Assembly: GCF_025061645.1 (NCBI RefSeq)
Contig: NZ_JANYMP010000013.1
Location: 124,001 to 188,000 of the forward strand
Reading direction: 5' to 3'
Length of the DNA: 64,000 nt
Source of the DNA: Umezawaea endophytica
Lineage (GTDB): Bacteria > Actinomycetota > Actinomycetes > Mycobacteriales > Pseudonocardiaceae
The position numbers were made by a program, and so were the translations under genes. The notes beneath the pieces were generated by a model. That model was given only the letters and a program-made list of their open reading frames with translations. It was not told the origin of the DNA and did no database searches. Within the stretch, counting starts at the first letter, position 1. Each line of letters opens with the position of its first letter. Shown piece by piece: positions 44,749 to 54,900 of the stretch.

Positions 44749-45589
44749 GAACCGCGGGGCCGCGGCCGTCCGCCACCGCGCGCAGCAGCTCCAACGCCCG
44801 CGCGCTGGGCGTGCCCGGCTCCGCCGAGTAGACGATCAGCACCTGGTCGTCCTGGTCGAGGCGCAGGTGGTCGCAGTCGAGCACGATCTCGCCCAGATCG
44901 GGGTGGTGGATCGTCTTGCGCTCGCTCTGGTGCTCCTCCACGTCGCGCCGCGCCCAGAGGTCGGTGAACCGCGGGCTTCCCGCCAGCAGAGCGCCGATCA
45001 GCCCGCGCAGCCCCGGATCGTCCGGGTAGCGCGCGGTGGCGCGACGCAGGTCGGCCACCAGGTGCCCGCTGATGCGCTCCCGGTCCGCGGTGTCCATCCA
45101 CGTCCTGCCGCCACCGCCGAGGAACGCTTGCCAGGCCACGTTCCGCTCCGCGTGCGGCACGGCGGAGTAGTCGCCCAGCAGCGCCGCCGCCACCGGGTTC
45201 CAGGCCAGCACGTCGGTCTTCGCGTCGACCAGCATCGCGGGCACGTCGGCGAACCGGTCGAACAGGCGTCGCACGCTGGGCCTCACCGCGCCGCGGATCC
45301 GCCCGGCCCCCGGCGGGCTCACACCGGCCAGTCGGAACAGGTGATCGCGTTCGGCCTCCGACAGCCGCAGCGCGCGGGCCAGCGTCCCCAGCACGACCTC
45401 GGACGGGTACGGGCCGCGCGCCTGCTCCAGCCGCACCAGGTAGTCGACCGACACGCCCGCCAGGTGGGCGACCTCCTCGCGCCGCAAACCGGGCGTGCGG
45501 CGGCGCAACCCGGCGGGCAGCCCGACGTCGGACGGGCTGATCCGCTCCCGCCACATCCGCAGGGTGGCGGCCAGTTCTGTCCGGTCCAT
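44708..45589 (-). CDS. XRE-family regulator with MmyB-like ligand-binding domain
   Basis: 293 residues from ATG 45589. N-terminal HTH: RRTPGLRREEVAHLAGVSVD, then LVRLEQARGPYPSEVVLGTL. The C-terminal part (PAMLVDAKTDVLAWNPVAAA, YSAEPGTPSARALELLRAV) is the MmyB-like domain usual in actinobacterial regulators next to short-chain dehydrogenases. It is divergent from the SDR gene at 45677 and probably controls it. Confidence 0.88.
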   Translation of the reverse strand: MDRTELAATLRMWRERISPSDVGLPAGLRRRTPGLRREEVAHLAGVSVDYLVRLEQARGPYPSEVVLGTLARALRLSEAERDHLFRLAGVSPPGAGRIRGAVRPSVRRLFDRFADVPAMLVDAKTDVLAWNPVAAALLGDYSAVPHAERNVAWQAFLGGGGRTWMDTADRERISGHLVADLRRATARYPDDPGLRGLIGALLAGSPRFTDLWARRDVEEHQSERKTIHHPDLGEIVLDCDHLRLDQDDQVLIVYSAEPGTPSARALELLRAVADGRGPAVPTAGPPGVGRSGA

Positions 45590-45676
45590 GGGTTCAAGCA
45601 TGGCCCACGGCGGCCTCCGAAGCCTGGTACCACGGATCCCTGGCACCGCGCCGAAGCCCGTTCGATGGTGGGGACC

Positions 45677-46387
45677 ATGACGAACACGACGATCGCGCTG
45701 ATCACCGGAGCGAACAAGGGACTCGGCCGCGAGACGGCCCGGCGGCTCGCCGAACTGGGGTGGACGGTGCTGCTCGGCAGCCGGGACCCGGAACGCGGGT
45801 CCGCCGCCGCGTCGGAGATCGCGGGGGACGTGCACAGCGTCGTCATCGACGTGACCGACGACGACTCCGTCGCCGCAGCGGCCAAGGAGGTCGAGCGGCG
45901 CTGGGGCAGGCTGGACGTGCTGATCAACAACGCGGGCATCACCGGCGAGCGCGTCGGGCCTCGCGACACCACCGCCGACCACATGCGGATCGTCTTCGAC
46001 ACCAACACCATCGGCGTGGTCAGGGTGACGCACGCGCTGCTGCCGTTGCTCGATCTCTCGGCCGCGCCGCGGATCGTGATGGTCACGAGCGGCATGGGCT
46101 CGTTCGCCCTGACCGGCGACCCGCGCCGGGAGGAGTCGACCATCGTGGCGCTGACCTACCCCGCGTCCAAGGCCGCGCTCAACATGATCACGACCCAGTA
46201 CGCGAAGGCCCTGCCGCGCTTCCGGGTCAACGTCGCCGACCCCGGCTACACCGCCACCGACCTCAACGGGCACAACGGACTCCAGACCGTCACCGAGGGC
46301 ACCGACGGCATCGTCGCGCTGGCCACCGTCGCGCCCGACGGACCCACCGGCACGTTCATCGGGCGCTCAGGTCCGCTGCGGTGGTAG
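45677..46387 (+). CDS. Short-chain dehydrogenase/reductase
   Basis: 236 residues from ATG 45677. Classical SDR: TGANKGLGRETARRL (TGxxxGxG, residues 10-16), LDVLINNAGITG, VTSGMGSF, catalytic YPASKAALN (Tyr-x3-Lys, about 159), and CP-terminal DPGYTATDLNG typical of carbonyl-reductase-like members. Regulated by the divergent XRE protein, a frequent pair. Its end overlaps the convergent WYL gene by 21 bases. Confidence 0.9.
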   Translation: MTNTTIALITGANKGLGRETARRLAELGWTVLLGSRDPERGSAAASEIAGDVHSVVIDVTDDDSVAAAAKEVERRWGRLDVLINNAGITGERVGPRDTTADHMRIVFDTNTIGVVRVTHALLPLLDLSAAPRIVMVTSGMGSFALTGDPRREESTIVALTYPASKAALNMITTQYAKALPRFRVNVADPGYTATDLNGHNGLQTVTEGTDGIVALATVAPDGPTGTFIGRSGPLRW

Positions 46388-47332
46388 GGACGCGGCCCGG
46401 CGGAACCTCGTCGCGAGGCGGTCGAACGCCACCGCGAGTTCGGCCCCGTCGAGCACCTCGACGTCGAGGTCGAGCTGTGCCATCCACAGCGCGAGCCGGT
46501 CCGGGTCGTCGGAACCCACCTCGACCCGGCACGTGGACTCGTCGACCACCTCGACGTCCACCGGGATGTGGATCTTCGCGGCGACCGTGGCGGCGGAGGC
46601 GTGCACGAGCAGCCGTGCGCGGTACTTCCAGGCCCCCTTGCTGACACGGCGGACGACGTACTCGACGGCGCTGTCCTCGGGGATCACCCGCGGCCGGAAC
46701 CGCGCGCCCGTCGGCGCGCGCGGGGCCATGCGGTCGACGCGGAAGACCCGCCAGTCGTCGCGGTCGAGGTCCCACGCGAGCAGGTACCAGAGCGCTCCCC
46801 AGGTCACCAGCCGTTGGGGTTCGGCGTGGCGCGCCTCCTCGTCGCCCCCTGGTTTCGTGTACCCGAACCGGAGCCGTTCGTGGCCGCGGATCGCGGCGGC
46901 GACCGCGCCGAGAACGGAGAGGTCGAGCGGCTTCCCGGCCCCTGGGACGACGCTCATCGCCTCGCGCACCGCTTCCACGCGCCGACGCAGCCGGGAGGGC
47001 AGCACCTGCTCCAGCTTCGCGAGCGCGGTGAGCGACGTCTCCTCGACCCCGAGCCTTTGGGTCGCGACGGCGCCCAGTCCGACCGCGACGGCGACGGCCT
47101 CGTCGTCGTCGAGCAGCAGCGGGGGCATCGCCGTCCCGGCGGCCAGCCGGTACCCACCCGCGACGCCGGGGCGCGCGTCCACGGGGTACCCGAGCGACCG
47201 CAGCCTGCCGATGTCGGCGCGCACGGTCCTCGTGCTCACCTCGAGCCGGGTGGCGAGTTCGGCGCTCGTCCAGTCGCGCTTGAGCTGGAGCAACGACAGC
47301 AGTTCGAGCAGGCGGGCCGAGGTCTCCAACAT
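46367..47332 (-). CDS. WYL-domain DeoR-type transcriptional regulator (copy 2)
   Basis: 321 residues from ATG 47332. HTH ELLSLLQLKRDWTSAELA, then STRTVRADIGRLRSLGYPVD, followed by WYL domain (VTWGALWYLLAWD). Closely parallels the regulator at 20966-21973 (shared LLLDD-EAVAVA-GL and LEQVLPSRLRR segments). Divergent from the second epoxide hydrolase with only 63 bases between the starts, so it likely controls that gene. Confidence 0.88.
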   Translation of the reverse strand: MLETSARLLELLSLLQLKRDWTSAELATRLEVSTRTVRADIGRLRSLGYPVDARPGVAGGYRLAAGTAMPPLLLDDDEAVAVAVGLGAVATQRLGVEETSLTALAKLEQVLPSRLRRRVEAVREAMSVVPGAGKPLDLSVLGAVAAAIRGHERLRFGYTKPGGDEEARHAEPQRLVTWGALWYLLAWDLDRDDWRVFRVDRMAPRAPTGARFRPRVIPEDSAVEYVVRRVSKGAWKYRARLLVHASAATVAAKIHIPVDVEVVDESTCRVEVGSDDPDRLALWMAQLDLDVEVLDGAELAVAFDRLATRFRRAASLPPQRT

Positions 47333-47395
47333 GGTTGGGATCGTGCCGGCAATTGCGGAAGCAAGCCTGCCGCATTGCCTGAGAATGTCGGCGTC

Positions 47396-48538
47396 ATGAA
47401 CGAGAACAACGCACTCACGCCGTTCCGCGTCGACATCCCGCAGGCGGACGTCGACGACCTGCGCGACCGGCTGGCACGCACGCGCTGGCCGATCCCCATG
47501 CCGGGCCGGGACGATCGCGCCGACTTCAGCCGCGGCATCCCGTTGGTGTACCTGGAGGAGCTGGCCGAGTACTGGCGCGACGGGTTCGACTGGCGGGCGC
47601 AGGAGGCGAAGCTCAACGAGCAAGAACAGGTCACGACGGTCGTCTACGGCCAGACGTTCCACGTCGTCCACGTTCGATCGGCGAACCCGACGGCGACCCC
47701 GCTGATCCTGAACCACGGCTGGCCGGGGTCGTTCGTCGACTACCAGCGGCTCGTCCCGCTGCTGACCGACGAGTTCCACGTGGTCATCCCGTCCCTGCCC
47801 GGCTTCGGGTTCTCCACCCCGCTGTCGGGGACCGGCTGGGAACTGGCGCGGACGGCGGACGCCTGCGCCGAGATCATGACGCGCCTCGGCTACGCGAGGT
47901 TCGCCGCCCACGGCACCGACATCGGCTCGGGCACCACCGGCCGCCTCGCGGCGATCTACCCGGAGCGCGTCATCGGCACGCACATCGGCAGCGACCCCCG
48001 GCTGCTCGGGTTGCTCGGCGACAAGTTCCCCTACCCCGAAGGCCTGTCCGACGACGAGACCGCCCAGATCGAGGCGGTGCGCACCGAGGACGCGGCCGAC
48101 CACGGGTACCTCCGGATGCAGGACCACCGTCCCGACACGATCGGCGCGGCGCTCACCGACTCGCCGGTCGGCCAGCTCGCGTGGATCGCCGAGAAGTTCA
48201 GGACCGGAACCGCGGGCGCCTACCGGACGCCGGACGAGTCGGTCGACCGCGACCAGCTCCTCACCACCGTCAGCCTGTACTGGTTCACCCGCAGCGGCGC
48301 GTCGAGCGCCCAGTTCTACTACGAGTCCGAGCACTCCGGACTCAGCCTGGTCATGGCGTCCGACGTGCCGTCCGGCTGGGCCGTGTTCAACACCCACCCG
48401 CTCCTGCGCCGCGTGGTCGACCCGTGGAAGGCGATCGGCCACTGGACCGAGTTCACCGAGGGCGGCCACTTCCCCGCGATGGAGGAACCGGAACTGCTCG
48501 CGAACGACATCCGCACCTTCTTCCGCGGCATTTCCTGA
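47396..48538 (+). CDS. Epoxide hydrolase, alpha/beta-hydrolase with EHN domain (copy 2)
   Basis: 380 residues from ATG 47396. EHN domain (PFRVDIPQADVDDLRDRLAR), oxyanion HGWPGSF, nucleophile Asp175 in AHGTDIGSG, catalytic His in EGGHFPAMEEPE. Paralogue of the enzyme at 22027; both share SLYWFT and TDSPVGQLA/ADSPVGQLA segments. Cytosolic epoxide to diol hydrolysis expected; natural substrate unknown. Confidence 0.88.
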   Translation: MNENNALTPFRVDIPQADVDDLRDRLARTRWPIPMPGRDDRADFSRGIPLVYLEELAEYWRDGFDWRAQEAKLNEQEQVTTVVYGQTFHVVHVRSANPTATPLILNHGWPGSFVDYQRLVPLLTDEFHVVIPSLPGFGFSTPLSGTGWELARTADACAEIMTRLGYARFAAHGTDIGSGTTGRLAAIYPERVIGTHIGSDPRLLGLLGDKFPYPEGLSDDETAQIEAVRTEDAADHGYLRMQDHRPDTIGAALTDSPVGQLAWIAEKFRTGTAGAYRTPDESVDRDQLLTTVSLYWFTRSGASSAQFYYESEHSGLSLVMASDVPSGWAVFNTHPLLRRVVDPWKAIGHWTEFTEGGHFPAMEEPELLANDIRTFFRGIS

Positions 48539-48542
48539 CCCC

Positions 48543-49016
48543 CGCGCCGCAGGCCCACGAAGGCTGACACCACGAGCGCCGCCATCCCCGGCAACACGGA
48601 CGCGTTGCCGGGGATGTGCTGCCACCAGGTCCACGACATCTCTCGGTCGTCGCCGCCCGGCAGCCAGGAGGCAGAACACCGCGGCTGGCACGGCGAACGC
48701 CAGCAACGTGAGCACGCACCACACCTAGCGGTGGGACCACGACACGGGTGACACCAGCAGCGTTGGCAAAGGCGGCCGTCGAGGTGAGCGCGGCCCGCCA
48801 GTCCTTGCACACGCGCCGCCTCAGGTCGCCCACCACGAGACAGTCGACTACAACCAGCGTCATCAGGACCAGGTTGACCTGACCGAACCCGAACGTCGAG
48901 ATAACCGGCTCCACCGCGACGGCACTGACCGCCGCCGCGGGTGCCGCCGTCCACACGACGTGCGGTCGTCGCGTGAACCGGCTCGTCACGACCAGGCACA
49001 CGGCCGACATGGCCAC
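48543..49016 (-). pseudogene. Remnant of a GT87-type polyprenol-phosphate mannosyltransferase-like membrane protein
   Basis: Three hydrophobic segments of one family lie in order but in three different frames: FGQVNLVLMTLVVVDCLVVG (from about 48890), VWCVLTLLAFAVPAAVFCLL (48724 to 48665) and MSWTWWQHIPGNASVLPGMA (about 48640 to 48580). GQVNLxLMxLVxxD is characteristic of GT87 (DUF2029) glycosyltransferases. At least two frameshifts plus loss of the N-terminal half make it a pseudogene. The 3' end runs up to the epoxide hydrolase stop. Confidence 0.6.
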
Positions 49017-49370
49017 GAAGCCGGGCGCTAGCGCCCGGTACTGGCAGCCCCCGGTTCGGCCTGGGGGCGGGCGAAATCCTCGACATCACGTCGATGAGGA
49101 CTCGAATCGTCTCCGGCATCAGAGCGCACGAGTAACCCGCCGACCGGCAGAACCCCCTCACGCAGAGATCGGGATGTCGTCGCTACCAGACGATCTTCGA
49201 ACACCCCGTCCCGCCACCGCTGTGTCGGCAGGTCAGCGCCCACTGCGCACGTTCCCCTGTCCTCCCCATGGCCCTGCCACCAGGGAACTTCGCCAGTGGT
49301 GAAACCCTTGAGCCTCCGGCGGCGATAGGCCAGCAGCAGGGACCTGCCCTGCTCTGAAAGGTCCGCGATC
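49017..49370. other. Stretch without recognisable genes
   Basis: No frame here has convincing coding character or a family resemblance. It lies between two decayed genes and is probably degraded sequence. Confidence 0.5.
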
Positions 49371-49723
49371 ATGAATCCTGTCGGCCGCGCACGCGGCACG
49401 TGGTACTTCGTCTTGGTGATCGCGAGCGCCGGCATCTTCGCCGCTGTGCCCTTCGCACACGCCGCACACCGCCTGCGGAGGCCATCGCTGTGGTTGTGGA
49501 CTGCGCTCTACGCAGCGGCGACGGCCGTGCTGATGCTCATCATGCCGTCATCGCGCAGTGCTGCGGACTCGACGACCGTGCGGCCGAGCAGATCGAGCAG
49601 ATCGAGCATGCCCGCAACCAGCACTCCATGCCCTTCCACTCGGTCGACGAGTTGCTCGTCTTCGCCGAGCTGGACGTCAGCGTGTCGGACCTGATCCGCG
49701 AACGGGCGGTTGTCTATTCCTGA
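49371..49723 (+). pseudogene. Degenerate small membrane protein
   Basis: The first 60 residues from ATG 49371 look real: MNPVGRARGTWYFVLVIASA, AHRLRRPSLWLWTALYAAAT, VLMLIM, that is two transmembrane helices. After the second helix the frame loses protein-like composition, while the frame two bases over continues with RAAEQIEQIEHARNQHSMPF and VDELLVFAELDVSVSDLIRE to a stop at 49723. Probably a frameshifted gene or two adjoining remnants. Function unknown. Confidence 0.4.
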
Positions 49724-49780
49724 ACGTTCTCCCACTGCCGTACACGGGCTCCCCCAGTGCAGGCAGGTACAGCAGGATGA

Positions 49781-51247
49781 TTGGCGATCGTGGAGATCAC
49801 GAGCGAACAGATCCGGATGGCCCTGGGCTCGAACCCCACCTTGACGCTGCTCAAGGCGTATTCGAGGGACTGGGTTCTCCCGCTGTTGGCCGAGCACCTC
49901 GAACAGGTCGACGGCTCCGTGTCCGCGGAGTGGTTCCACGAACGGGTCGCCGAGGCGCGCGAGCAGATTCCCGAGTGGCACGGCAACGTCGCACCGGCCG
50001 AACACTGCCGTGATTGGGTCGAGAAGCGCTGGTTGGAGACCGAGACGCTCAACGGCCGCTTGAGGTACCGCCTGTCGCCCTACTCGCTGCGAGCGCTGCG
50101 GTTCGTCCGCGAACTCGTCGAAGGTGAGACGACCGTCAGCGGTGCTCGCCTCGGATCCATCTCCCATGCGGTGAGGCTCCTGGCCGACATGACCAATCCG
50201 AACCGGGACGTCCAGGTACGGCGCATCGACCAGCAGATCACCGAGCTGCGCAGAAGACGCGAAGACATCGCCTCGGGTAGGGTACGACTGGCGACCTTGG
50301 AAGAGATGAAGCAGCAGTTGCGCGAGATCCTCGCGATGACGCGATCACTGCCCGCCGACTTCCGGCAGTTGCGAACCATGGTCGAGGACCGTCATCAGGA
50401 GGTCGCACGACGGACCATGGTCCAGGGGCCGCCAAAGGCCGACCTCGTGGAGGAGTACCTCCGGGAGAACGACCTCCTGTCGAAGACGAGCCAGGGCACG
50501 GCGTACCTCGGGTTCTCCCGACTGCTGTCGTCCGCGCAGACCGAACAGCTCCGCGCGGACATCGACCAGATCCTCACGCAGGAGTTCACCCGCGAGCACG
50601 TGAGCGCCGCACAGCGTGAAGAACTCGACAGCATGCTCTCGACGCTCCTCACCGCGGAGCTCGACGTGCAGAACAGTTACGTGCGCTGGTCCGCGTCACT
50701 GCGCCGGTTCCTGACGCGCGCCGCCCACGGCCGCCACCACCGGCTGCTCAGCCTCGCCGACCGCGCTCTGCACGCGGGCGCCACCTGGGCGCAGGTCGAG
50801 CCGGGACAGCGGTACGTACCGCAGGACGTGCTCGGCGTAGGTCCTTTCGCCGTCATGGACATCTCCCAGACCCAACTGTGGCGAGATCACGGCCCGCAGG
50901 AGGTCGTCGTCGAGGTCACCCAACAGCACGCGGCGTTACCCGTCGAGGACCGGGCCGCCCTTCGCCTGGCTGCCGGCACCAGCCCGCGCGCCGTCGGGCG
51001 AACCATCAACAAGCTGCTCGCCGACCGATCGGTGGTGACCGGCGCCGAGGTGTTCGAAGCCACCCCGATGGAATTCCAACGCCTGGGCACTCTGGTGAGT
51101 CTGCTCGACCTCGCCGTCATGCACGGACAGGTCGACACCGGCCTCGTCGAAGCGGTGCGGCTGTCGGGGAACCAGGTCACTGCCCTGAGGGCGACGCTGC
51201 CCCACCTCGTCTTCGACGCCCCGGTCCCAGCGAAGGAGGCGCCGTGA
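49781..51247 (+). CDS. jetA: Wadjet subunit JetA (DUF3375, kleisin-like)
   Basis: 488 residues from TTG 49781 (GTG 49790 also possible). DUF3375 pattern: the N-terminal winged helix, a helical linker (QQITELRRRREDIASGRVRL) and a C-terminal WHD (FEATPMEFQRLGTLVSLLDL). JetA is the MukF-like kleisin that bridges the SMC heads in the Wadjet complex, which cleaves closed circular plasmid DNA. Coupled to jetB by a GTGA overlap. Complete length for the family. Confidence 0.93.
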   Translation: MAIVEITSEQIRMALGSNPTLTLLKAYSRDWVLPLLAEHLEQVDGSVSAEWFHERVAEAREQIPEWHGNVAPAEHCRDWVEKRWLETETLNGRLRYRLSPYSLRALRFVRELVEGETTVSGARLGSISHAVRLLADMTNPNRDVQVRRIDQQITELRRRREDIASGRVRLATLEEMKQQLREILAMTRSLPADFRQLRTMVEDRHQEVARRTMVQGPPKADLVEEYLRENDLLSKTSQGTAYLGFSRLLSSAQTEQLRADIDQILTQEFTREHVSAAQREELDSMLSTLLTAELDVQNSYVRWSASLRRFLTRAAHGRHHRLLSLADRALHAGATWAQVEPGQRYVPQDVLGVGPFAVMDISQTQLWRDHGPQEVVVEVTQQHAALPVEDRAALRLAAGTSPRAVGRTINKLLADRSVVTGAEVFEATPMEFQRLGTLVSLLDLAVMHGQVDTGLVEAVRLSGNQVTALRATLPHLVFDAPVPAKEAP

Positions 51248-51948
51248 ACAAGCGCCTCGACGACATCGACGACGACTCGGCGTCCAGCGGCGATGTGGAC
51301 GAGTACGGCCTCGAAGACGACGAAGGCAGAGGTCCAGGTGAGTCGCGGTTGCCGACCGCGGCACGCCGCGCATTGACAACACTGCTGGTCAAACGGTTTA
51401 TCACCCGGTCCGGCAACCGATCCGCGTGGGACGCGTTGCTGGTGTACGAGAACGAGATCCGCGAACGCCTCGCCGACATGTACCTGCTCCTCGTCGTGGA
51501 CAAGGAGCACGAGGTGGCCTTCAAGCGGCAGGATCCGGCAGAGGACGCGCCGAAGTTGCTGCGCCGAGACAAGCCGCTGCACCGTGACGCATCCCTGCTG
51601 CTGATACACCTGCGCAAGGAGCACACGTACACGGACGCGACTGACGACCCGGTCGTGATCACCCGCGCTCAGGTGGCCGAGTTCCTCCGTCCGTTCCGGG
51701 AGGACGGCGATGGCGACGAGGCCAGGTTCGACCGCCGTGTGGACACCGCCATCCGCGCTGTGGTCGACCTGAAACTGCTGACGCAGGATCCGGACGCGGA
51801 CTACCTGTTCACCGTTTCACCCGCCGTTGTTCCCCTGATCGGTGTTGACGAGGTGATGCGCATGGAGCGGTACTTCGTGCAGGCGGCCACCGCTGTAGGC
51901 GTGATCGATGACTCTGAGAGCGACGAGACCGATGAGGACCTCGCGTGA
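51244..51948 (+). CDS. jetB: Wadjet subunit JetB (DUF4194, KITE-like)
   Basis: 234 residues from GTG 51244, with GAAGGAGG upstream. The acidic N-terminus (DDIDDDSASSGDVDEYGLED) precedes the DUF4194 domain (ARRALTTLLVKRFITRSGNR, YLLLVVDKEHEVAF, LLIHLRKEH). MukE-like KITE protein that dimerises on the JetA kleisin. Overlaps jetA and jetC by four bases each. Confidence 0.93.
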   Translation: MNKRLDDIDDDSASSGDVDEYGLEDDEGRGPGESRLPTAARRALTTLLVKRFITRSGNRSAWDALLVYENEIRERLADMYLLLVVDKEHEVAFKRQDPAEDAPKLLRRDKPLHRDASLLLIHLRKEHTYTDATDDPVVITRAQVAEFLRPFREDGDGDEARFDRRVDTAIRAVVDLKLLTQDPDADYLFTVSPAVVPLIGVDEVMRMERYFVQAATAVGVIDDSESDETDEDLA

Positions 51949-54900
51949 CCGACCGTCAAGCGGCCGCGGGATCATCTGAGCAGAACGTGCTCCCCTTGGT
52001 CGTCACCGACGGGCAGGGTGCGGCGCAGTTCCGCATCAGCCAGGTCCAGATCCTCAACTGGGGTGCGTACTCCGGCCTGCAGACCATGACCGTGGCGCGG
52101 TCGGGCACAGCGATCGTCGGCCCGTCGGGGCGCGGCAAGTCCACACTGCTGGACGCCGTGGCTTCGGTGGTCCTGCCGAACCCGCAGGAGTTCAACCAGG
52201 CTGCCCGTGACGATCGGGGCAAGAAGCGTGAACGGACCGTCTACTCGTACGCACGAGGTCATACCGACCAGCGACAGGACGAGAACCGGCGCTCCGCGAC
52301 GACGAACTACCTCCGACCTCCTGGCGGTACCGGTTTCCCCAGCGGTGCGGCGATCACCTGGGAGACCCGCGATGGACGAAGCGCCACGGCATTCCGCCTG
52401 GCGTGGGTCGGCTCGGACGCCGACGGGCCGGAGGCGATCGGCGCCGCCACCGTGTACGGGTTCGTCAACGACCACTTCGACTTGACGCAACTCCACGGCA
52501 TCACAGCAGTGCGCCAAGGCGCCTCCCCGTTGTCGAAAACATCGCTCGAACGTCTCGTCGACTTGAGTCGGGGCGACGTGGTCGATCCTTCACAAGCACG
52601 GGTCCACGCCAAGATGCGCACCGTCATGGGCATGGGATCCACAGACGAGTCCCAGCGCTTGGCCATGCAACTGCTGCGCCGCGCCCAAGCTTCCAAAGGC
52701 ATCTTTTCCATCAATGCCCTGTTCAAGGACTTCGTGCTCACTGAGCCACTCGCCTTGACTCGATGGACCATCGCGCTTGAGGCGTATCGAGAGGCATCCC
52801 GGCTCTACGACGAGTTCGAGACAGCACGCCGCCGCACCGACGCGCTTGCACCCCTTCCCCCGCTCGCCAAGAAGTATCGCGCCGCAGGCACGGACTACGT
52901 GGTCAAGAGCAGGCTGCTGATCGGTGACGGACACGAACCGACGGGGATTCAGGTTTGGCACGCCCAAAAAGTCGCGGCCTGGGCCGAGACCGCGATCGAC
53001 GACAACCGCCTCGCCAAGGCCGAGGTGGATGAGAAGCACGCCGCAGCCGCCAGGGATGCCGATATCGCAGCAGAGCGCGAGAAGGACACGCTCGCCCAGA
53101 TCACCGCTGCAGGCGGAGATCGTTCCGAGCTCATCAAGTTACGTCTCGAGAACGAAAAGCGTGCTCTAACAGAGATCGGGAGAAGACGGCTGCTGTTCGA
53201 GAAGCGCCTCCATGCCTTCAGCATGCCCCTCCCCACCTCACCGGGTGACGTGACGCTGACGCACGTCAGCCTCGACGACCTCACGACGCGGGAAGCGGCG
53301 GCGTTGAACGGCATCTCCGAGGCTGCCCAGAAGGCCACTGCGAGGCACTGGCAGCTTCGCCAGGACGCCGACGAGAAAAAGCTTGAAATTGCCGGTCTGC
53401 GCTCACGAGGAAGCCTAATCCCGGAAGACGCCGATGCGCGCCGCAACCAGATCGCCTCCAACCTTGGTATCGAAGTCGACCGGCTCCGATACGCCGGGGA
53501 ACTGCTCCAGCTCAAATCCGAACACCGCAGGTGGGAAAAAGCGGTGCTCGGCCTCCTTCTGCCGCTGTCGAGCACGCTGCTGGTCGACAGCCACGACCTC
53601 GCGCGTGTGCGGAAGTACGTGCACGACAACGACATGCGAGGGTCGATCACCATCGCCCCCGCAGTCCCAGGAGCACCGGCGGTCGGTCTGATGGCCAACA
53701 GCGTTCCAGCACTGCTCGACATCGCCGATCACCCGTTCCGCGGGTGGCTCGCGGGCGAACTGAACGACACGATGAACTACTACTGCGTGGAGTCGGACTC
53801 CGACCTGGACGGCAGACCTCCGGCAGGGGCTCGCGGTTCGATCACCCCAGCAGGCATGCGCACGGGCTCGCGAAACCGTTTCACCAAGGACGATCGTCGC
53901 CTGCGCTACCCGTGGGTGGGATGGGACACCCGCCGTCTGCTGCGAGAACTGGGAGAGGAGCACGAGTCGCTCCTGCGTGAACTTGCGGTTGCCGATGTTT
54001 CAGCGCGAGAAGCCAGCGAACGGCACAACGCAGCACGGGACCGGTTGACCGAACTACGAACCCTCCGAACTGACCTGACTTGGAACCAAATCGACACGTC
54101 GATCGCCGAGCAGCGGATGGGAGAGCTCGAAACCCAGCTCGCTCAGGCCAGCTCCCCCGAGATCGCGCACCTGATGAGAATGCTCGACGCTCAACGAGTC
54201 AAGGCGGTTGCCGCGAGTACCAAGGTGCGACTGCTGGAGGGGGAACTTGAGAGCCTCGAGAAAGCCTGGGGCGACCTCATGACGATCGTGGATGAGGCGA
54301 AGGACCGCGTTGAGGCGGCCTCGCCGCTGACCGGTGACGAGCGTGCCGCACTCGCCCCCACTCCATTCACCGCGCCCGCAGGCACCACCGGTGTCATGGC
54401 CAGTTTGAAAGCGGCGACCGAGAACCTGCGCCAGCAGGTCGAACGGCACAGGGACGACCGCGAGAAGTTCGAGGACGCGGTAGTGGCTCGCATCGCCGCC
54501 TACCGGAACCTGGACGAGCGAACCGGGCGCGAAACCGACGGCACGATCGACTCCCTGCCGTCGGTGCTGGCGATCTACCAGCAACTCGTGACCGACGACC
54601 TGCCCCGCGCGAAGAACGCCTGGCTCGCCAAGGTCGACGAGGACATGAACCGGCAGTTGCGCGGGCTCCTCGTTCAGATCGACGACGACGCGCGGTCGAT
54701 CAAACGAGGCCTGGCTCCGATCAACGACGTGCTGCGCAACGTGCGATTCCGCGTGAACGCCACTCTGAGCATCGCATCGGTCGAGAGGCCGAGCAGCGAC
54801 CTCAAGGACTTCCGCCGGATCATCACCCGGTACACGAGCAACACCGTTGGGATGGACACCGAGAGAAACGCCGACCAGGTGGAGAAGTCGTTCACCAGAC

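Noticed and set aside
47236-47634. Minus-strand frame between the WYL gene and epoxide hydrolase
   Set aside because: Antisense to the epoxide hydrolase start; no motif.
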